Assembly: GCA_033398695.1 (NCBI GenBank)
Contig: CM065811.1
Location: forward strand, 114,499,501 to 114,563,500
Source: Orobanche coerulescens
Lineage: Eukaryota > Streptophyta > Magnoliopsida > Lamiales > Orobanchaceae
Direction: 5' to 3'
Length of the DNA stretch: 64,000 bases
In this document: in pieces, positions 58,261 through 64,000 of the stretch
Layout: each line of letters opens with the position of its first letter
Position numbering within the stretch: position 1 is the stretch's first letter
Program-made: the position numbers and the translations under genes
Notes under the pieces: model-generated
Told to the model about the DNA's origin: nothing
The model's database searches: none
Seen by the model: only the letters and a program-made list of their open reading frames with translations

Positions 58261-59148
58261 TCTTTCGTCATTCCAGACGAGTCTCAGATTTCTGAAGCAA
58301 CTGTGTAAGTGGTCGAGCTAGTTTCGAGAACCCCTCGACGAACCTACGATAGTAGCCAGCCAAACCCAAGAAACTACGGACCTCCTTCACATTCTTAGGT
58401 GATGCCTAATCCAACACTGCCTCAATCTTCTGTGGATCCACACGGACCCCCTCGGCTGAAATCACGTGACCCAGAAACATCACCTCCTTCAGCCAGAACT
58501 CACATTTCGAGAATGTATAACACCACACGCAGATGATGCGCATGCTCCTCCTCGTTCTTCGAATAAATAAGAATATCGTCAATCAAGACGATAACACACT
58601 TATCCAAATACTCGATGAAGACCTTGTTCATCAACTGCATGAACACTGACATGTTAGTTAACCCGGAGGGCATAACCACAAACTCATAATGTCCATATCT
58701 CGTCCAAAAAGCTATTTTTGGAACATCGGACTCCTTCACCTGAAGCTGATAGTACCCCGATCTCAAGTCAATCTTCGAGAATACCGTATCTCCCTGCAAC
58801 TTATCGAACAAGTCATCAATCCTCGGCAAGGAATACTTGTTCTTGATGGTTACATTATTTAGCTCGCGGTAGTCGATACATAAGCACAGCAGACCATCCT
58901 TCTTCCGTACAAATAGATCCGGTGCGCCCCAAGGCGAAGCGCTCGGTCGAATATACCCCGACTTAAGAAGCTCACTCAACTGCTTCTTCAACTCAGCCAT
59001 CTATGAAGGTGCCATGTGATACGGCACCTTAGAAATCGGATCCGCTCTTGACTCTTACTCGATAGCGAACTCTACCTCATGGTCCGGTGGCAACCCCGGT
59101 AACTCATTAGGAAAGACATCAGGGAACTCACTAACGACTGGAATTGAG
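58261..59148 (-). pseudogene. Reverse transcriptase, element G (broken)
   Basis: EFPDVFPNELPGLPPDHEVE, two stops, then an open 166-codon frame (59000-58500): [58 protein letters not shown] (FGLTNAP damaged) and catalytic [20 protein letters not shown]. About 60 bp are then missing (VVLYILEM joins KCEFWL), and frame changes follow to 58261. The upstream gag and protease are gone: at 59148 the sequence switches to an LTR fragment. Confidence 0.92.
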
Positions 59149-60005
59149 CATGCGCTAGCGGGTTCACCGGGTAGTCGAGTACCCACTGCTTGCATCGTTA
59201 ACGTGCACTACGTACTTGGTAGAGTGCGCTAATGCCTCCTTCTTAGCATACGTTAACCTTGTGTTAGCGTGCGCTACCTGATAGTTGATGCCCAGTAACT
59301 GGAGTCCAGAACCTACTGCCCATAGTCTGATCGATCCTTAGCGCGTGCTACACTGATTGATTAGCATGTGCTATAGATACAACTTAGCGTATGCTATATC
59401 CACTCCTAGCGTGCGCTATGAATTTCCCATCCCAATCCAGTACCTACTGGACTGTCTGCCTCCAAAACGCTAGCGCGCGCTGATGAAGTTATAGCGTGTG
59501 CTACAATCCTCCAATTCAATCTGGCCCGTGCCTGCCGATCACTTATGGTTGTAACCAGCACCTTACGGCCATAACTCGGCCAGGCCAGTACCTGCTCCAA
59601 TAAGTGCGGCCGTGACTCGGCCGTGGCCACTTCCGACGACCCGAAAAACCCCGAAACCCAAACCTGAATATAAACCGAAGATACGGTTATGAAGTACTCA
59701 TAAAGACGAATCTAAGCGCTAAGAAAACACACGATTCCGACCACTCGAAGGGTCAAAATTCGACAACGGAAGTAATTACCCCAAACTTTGGGAAATTACG
59801 AAAACGGCGCAAAATGTCTGAAATACACGATACATGATCGAAACACCAAGACAAAGCTCGCAACATGTATAATAACATTAAATGAACTTACGAGAAACTC
59901 GAAACAACAGTTTCGGACGAGATTCGCAAGAATCAAACTCAAGTGTGGAAAAGTCGCTAAGGAGCACGGAACTCAGCAAAACGACATCGAAATAGTGCAC
60001 GCAAG
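59149..60005 (-). mobile_element. G-family LTR fragment between elements G and H
   Basis: Matches the LTR remnant at 55624-56130 on the same strand: GCGCTAAGAAAACACACGATTCCGA-like block (59716), AACTTTGGGAAATTACGAAA (59783) and ACATGTATAATAACATTAA (59862). It lacks about 100 bp of LTR start on the right (joined to H pol at 60005). It is cut on the left inside its palindrome cluster (59149-59500), where G pol begins. No TATA box or U5 remains. Confidence 0.85.
59150..59505 (-). repeat. Palindrome cluster of the G-family fragment
   Basis: GAGCATGCGCTAGCGGG, GTTAACGTGCACTACG, TTAGCATACGTTAAC, TTAGCGTGCGCTACC, TTAGCGCGTGCTACAC, TTAGCATGTGCTATAG, TTAGCGTATGCTATATC, CTAGCGTGCGCTATG, GCTAGCGCGCGCTGATG and ATAGCGTGTGCTACAA, with GGAGTCCAGAACCTACTGCC in between. 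Most copies are of the AGCG-CGCT type. Confidence 0.85.
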
Positions 60006-60905
60006 AATCCTGATGTATTTCTGGATGATTTACCAGGATTACCACCACAACGGTAAGTTGAGTTCCCTATTGATTAGAGCCAAATGCAGCTCCTGTTTCT
60101 CCAGCACAGTATCACATGGCACCGTCGGAGATGTTATAGTTAAAGAAACAGTTGGGGGAATTACTAGATAAATGGTATATTCGACCGAGCGCATCGCATT
60201 GGGGTGCGCATATTCTCTTTGTTAAAAAGAAGGATGGATCACTTCCTTTATGCATCGACTATCGACAATTAAAAAAGCTGACCATCAAGAATAAATACCC
60301 TTTGCCCCGGATTGATGACTTGTTTGATCAGCTTCAGGGGGTGATAGTTTTCTTGAAGATTGATTTACGGTCGGGTTATTATCAGTTGAGGATTCGGGAT
60401 AGTGATATACCGAAAGTTGCCTTTCAGATGAGGTATGGCCATCACGAGTTTGTGGTTATGCCTTTCGGGCTAACCAATGCCCCAGCAGTGTTCATGCAGT
60501 CGATGAACAAGGTTTTTATCGAGTATCTGGACAAATTCATAGTCGTTTTTATTCATGACATTCGTATCTATTCCCGAAGTCAGGAGGAACACAATGTACA
60601 TCTTCATATTGTATTATACATTTTGAGAGCTGAGCATTTGTATGCAAATTTTCCAAAGGTGAGTTTTGGCTCAAGGAAGTGACATTCCTCAGGCATGTGA
60701 TATCAGCAGAAGGAGTTCGGGTTGATCCACAGAAGATAAAGGCGGTACTAGCATGGGACCACCTAAGAATGTGAAAGAAGTGAAGAGTTTCCTAGGACTT
60801 GCGGGTTATTACCACAGGTTCGTCGAAGGGTTTTCCAAGATCACTTAACCACTAATGCAGTTACTTCAAAAAACTCAGAAGTTCAAGTGGAACGAAGATA
60901 GATAG
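60006..60905 (+). pseudogene. Reverse transcriptase, element H (catalytic site lost)
   Basis: Starts in PDVFLDDLPGLPPQR, then decayed sequence to 60150, then an open 176-codon frame (60152-60679): [60 protein letters not shown] and [17 protein letters not shown]. The catalytic FIDD is FIHD, so the copy cannot polymerise. After a frameshift near 60660 come [15 protein letters not shown] and [14 protein letters not shown]. Confidence 0.92.
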
Positions 60906-61440
60906 AATAGATTTGATTAGTTGAAGAGACGTTTGACTACCTCACCAGTTCTACCCTTGCCATTGCCACAACAGAATGATGACTTTGTGGTTTATAGTGA
61001 TGCTTCGGGCCTCGGACTTGGATGTTTTTTGATGCAGAGAGATAGGGTTATTGTTTATGTGTCTCGACAGTTGAAACTATATGAAACAAATTACTCTACA
61101 CATGATTTAGAGTTAGTTGCGGTCGTTTTTGCTTTGAAAATCTGGAGGCATTATCTCTACGGGTCGTTGTATAAGATTTACATGGACCATATGAGTCTAA
61201 AATATATCTTCAGCCAGAAGGAATTGAACATGAGGCAGAGTAGGTGGCTAGAATTAATTAAATATTGCAAACCATCAGGGCAAGGCCAATGTAGTAGCGG
61301 ACGTGTTGAGCCGTATGCCGATGGCTTTTCAGATGTTAGAAGTACTTACGCCTCAAAGCAAGATCTGACGGGATTTGATTTGTCAGAATATCGAAGTGTG
61401 GGCTTGAAAGAGTTCAGGCTCATTTGTATGCATTAGAAAT
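60906..61440 (+). pseudogene. RNase H and linker, element H (broken)
   Basis: Open 60921-61433: [79 protein letters not shown] (FTDHKS has become YMDHMS) and [13 protein letters not shown] frame change near 61265 garbles the link to integrase. Confidence 0.9.
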
Positions 61441-62335
61441 CACTTCGTCTTTGATTGATGATATCAAGGCGAGGTAGTATGATGACCTATTTTTAGTTCA
61501 GTTGAGGGAGGATGTGAAGAAGGTAAAAGCCCCTGGGTTTGTAATAAAGGAGGACATTTCGATCCAGATTGTTCATACCCTGTGATGTGGAGTTGAGACA
61601 GAAGATTTTGAGGGAAGCTCATACTACACCTTATTCCATACATCATGGTACAAGCAAAATATACAAGGATGTAAGGAGTAACTTCTGGTGGAGCAACTTA
61701 AAGACGGACGTTTGCAAGTTTGTGTCGAAGTGTTTGACCTGTCAGCAGGTTAAGATTGAACATCAGCGACCCACGGGGTTATTGCGACCACTTCCTACTC
61801 CTAAGTGGAGGTGGGAGGATATTTCTATGGATTTCATAGCATGCCTAGGACTCGGACTGGAATGAACATGATTTGGGTCATTGTCGATCGACTAACTAAA
61901 TCTACTCATTTTTTGGGTATTAAGGATTCATAGGGACCGGAGAGAACACCCCGGGTGTTCATTGCATAAATCGTATGGTTTTATGGGATGCTAAGAGTAT
62001 TATTTCGGATCAAGATGATCGGTTTGTACCACATTTTAGGCAGGCTGTTCATCTAGCTTTGGGGACCGAGCTGAGACTCAGTACTTCCTACCACCCCAGA
62101 CAGACGGACAGTCAGAGCAGGCGATTCTAACACTTGAGGATATGTTGAGAGCATGTGCCATAGACTGGAAAGATGTTTGGGAGTCACATCTGCAGTCAAT
62201 TGAGTTTACGTACAACAATAGTTGGCACACCCTGATTAGAATGGCACCATTTGAGGCTTTATACGGAAGGAGTTGCAGATCGTTGTTGTGTTGGGATGAT
62301 GCATCTAAATTGATTGGTAACCAGATTTAGTAGTT
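61441..62335 (+). pseudogene. Integrase, element H (broken)
   Basis: The zinc domain is intact by eye: EAHTTPYSIHHGTSKIYKDV and FVSKCLTCQQVKIEHQRPTG. The core starts ISMDFIA, then a frameshift near 61845, stops near 61932 and 61967, and decayed SDQDDRFVPHFRQAVH and DGQSEQAILTLEDM. The 62142-62327 frame has the YNNSWHTLIRMAPFEALYG block. Confidence 0.9.
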
Positions 62336-62872
62336 GAGATGAGAGAGAAGATTGCCTTGATTCGTGACATGTTGTTAACGGCTCAGAGTCGACATAAGTC
62401 CTATGCCAACACACTTTGCCGGCTGTTAGAGTTTGAGGTTGGAGACCATGTATTGCTGAAGGTGTTGCTGGCTCAGGGAGATTACCGCTTCGGTCGAAAG
62501 GGTAAACTTAGTCCAAGGTATATTAGACCTTTCGATATTTTAGAGCGAATTGGAGATCTTGCATATCGGCTGGGTTTGCCACCGTCATTGAGTCATGTGC
62601 ATAACGTATTTCATGTCTCCTAGCTTAGAAAGTATGTACCGGATCCTAGTTATATTATTGATTTTGGAGAGATTGAATTGGGACCCTACATCACATTTGA
62701 GGAGAGACCGATTCAGATTTAGGCACAAAACAATTCCTTTGGTTAAAGTACAATGTGCGAGACATGGACCAGAGGAAGCGACATGGAAAACGAAGGATAG
62801 TATGAAGGCGAGGTATGTCGAATTTTTCACCTTGTAAGTTTCAGGATGAAACCTCTTTTTAGAGGAAGAGAA
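62336..62872 (+). pseudogene. Chromodomain end and polypurine tract, element H
   Basis: Open 62339-62620: FEVGDHVLLKVLLAQGDYRF, RKGKLSPRYIRPFDILERIG and HVHNVFHVS, then a stop. A second frame to 62835 ends IPLVKVQCARHGPEEATWKT and SMKARYVEFFTL with a natural stop. TTTTTAGAGGAAGAGAA (62856-62872) is the polypurine tract. Confidence 0.9.
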
Positions 62873-64000
62873 TGTAATATACGCACTTTCTATTTTTAGT
62901 AATTTCTATTTTAGTGCATTTTCATTTCGGACGACTAGCTTGTAATTGTTTTGGTATTCTGAAACTATTTTGTTCTGCATTCATGGCCATCCGGACAAGT
63001 TCGGAGTTGTTTTTACAAGATTTTACTTATTGTGTAACTTTTCCGCGTTTAGGCTCGATTCTCATTAATCTCGTTCTAAACTGATGTTTTGTTACTTCTG
63101 CGAGTTCCTTTAATATTTTTGGATACATTATGACTTCCTTATATTGTTATTTGACCTCGAATCTTCATTCTCGAGAGCCTGGGCTGCTTTGTAATTTTTC
63201 ATAGTTTTGGGTACCATTTTTGGAATTGTTGTCTATTCCATCGAATGGTTGGAATCATGTGGTCGGATGGGAGAGTGATCTTGCCTGTTGTTTATTATTA
63301 ATGCTTCATTATTCATTGGTAACTAACAAGTTTTATGCCTTCTGAGACATGAACTTTCTGACCGGGACTCATAATTGTATTCTGTATTGGAGCAGTTAGC
63401 GCAGGCTAACAATATACATAGCGCACGCTAAATTCTTATGTAGCGCGCGCTAATCAAACTGGACAGTAAGTTCTGCCTTTTGAAGTGGGTTGGTTAACGT
63501 ACTCTATTGTTATAATTGCATACATTGTTGAGAAGATTAGCATATGTTATCATACCGTTGTGTGCGCTAATGCGAGTGGGCAGAATATCCTGGAATTGGA
63601 TAGGAGGTTATGTGATTTTGGGCCAAACTAGGTAATGTACGCTAACAAAGATATTAACGCATGCTAAGATGACATTAGCGTATGCTAACAAGGAGTATAA
63701 GTCTCTGGACTACACGTTACCCAGAATAGCGTACGCTAACCATGTCCATAGCATACGCTAATCACTGCCAATATAAATAGGACAGCAACAGTTAATTTCG
63801 TCATTTTTCCTATCTTCTTCTCTTCCTTGGCGAATTGGGATGATTCGGAAAGAGTAGTGCATATTTCGACCGATTGTCATCACCTTTCAATAATTTCGAG
63901 TTTTTAACACGGATTTAGTATCATTACAACATCTTTCTCCATCCTAATCGAGGTATTATTGCTAGAACACTTATTTTTTGGGATTTTGGGATTTTTGTGA
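62873..64000 (+). mobile_element. Element H 3' LTR, first 1.13 kb, cut by window edge
   Basis: Starts TGTAATATACGCACTTTC. It contains a palindrome cluster and then AATATAAATAGG (63769-63780) as TATA box, and a pyrimidine-rich CATTTTTCCTATCTTCTTCTC start-site-like stretch (63803 on). No coding sequence. Confidence 0.88.
63393..63766 (+). repeat. Palindrome cluster of LTR H
   Basis: TTAGCGCAGGCTAAC, ATAGCGCACGCTAAATT, GTAGCGCGCGCTAATC, TTAGCATATGTTATC, TAATGTACGCTAACAAAG, TTAACGCATGCTAAG, TTAGCGTATGCTAAC, ATAGCGTACGCTAACC and ATAGCATACGCTAATC, with AAGTCTCTGGACTACAC (63699) between. The TATA box begins a few bases later. Confidence 0.88.

Noticed and set aside
1..64000. Organelle DNA insertions, rRNA or tRNA genes
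   Set aside because: No stretch resembling plastid or mitochondrial genes, rRNA, or tRNA with A and B boxes was seen by eye; only the tRNA-complementary primer sites occur.

Overview
The window looks like gene-free heterochromatin from a flowering plant with a large, repeat-rich genome. I find no intact host gene, tRNA or rRNA. Almost every base belongs to long terminal repeat (LTR) retrotransposons of the Ty3/gypsy superfamily. The recurring order gag - protease - reverse transcriptase (RT) - RNase H - integrase - C-terminal chromodomain, the initiator-Met-tRNA primer sites (TGGTATCAGAG...) and 2.3-4.5 kb LTRs point to the plant Tekay/Del chromovirus lineage. All coding regions are broken by stops, frameshifts or deletions. 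A LINE of the RTE clade and a hAT-type MITE are also present. Family letters (A, C/E, D, F, G, H, S, Y) are labels of convenience.

Layout. 1-340: 3' end of a minus-strand element (start of its 3' LTR, polypurine tract, chromodomain tail). 341-2840: an LTR of family Y, minus strand. 2841-5628: unassigned LTR-like and AT-rich DNA with a 3-copy ~180 bp repeat. 5629-6198: a minus-strand D-like LTR piece. 6199-26743: a head-to-tail array of family A, LTR-internal-LTR-internal-LTR-partial internal. Its second unit carries a solo LTR of family S (16170-19124, target duplication GGATC) in gag and a hAT MITE (22297-22765, target duplication GAAGTACA) in integrase. 26744-30535: tail and 3' LTR of a non-autonomous element C. 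30536-49114: minus-strand element D, whose RT is split by a complete non-autonomous element E (33789-44119, target duplication CTGCA). E has ~4.5 kb LTRs around only 390 bp of non-coding internal DNA, and its left LTR holds a 5'-truncated RTE LINE. 49115-55623: plus-strand chimera F1/F2 with a duplicated integrase, then LTR F. 55624-59148: minus-strand element G. 59149-60005: a second G-type LTR piece. 60006-64000: plus-strand element H, running off the window.

The most notable signal crosses family boundaries. The LTRs of families A, C/E, D, F, G, H and Y carry a cluster of short palindromes (TTAGCGYRCGCTAA and TTACGTACGTAA types, shared core CGTACG). Where a TATA-like box survives, the cluster lies just upstream of it, mixed with two other conserved blocks (GTTGACTCG and CAGTAGCCTCTGGA). 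I read this as a shared LTR promoter architecture. Three truncated LTRs are all broken inside this cluster. Family S lacks it. I do not recognise the arrangement from any described element. Nesting order: the D, A, F, G and H copies are old; E entered D, RTE entered E, and S and the MITE entered A.
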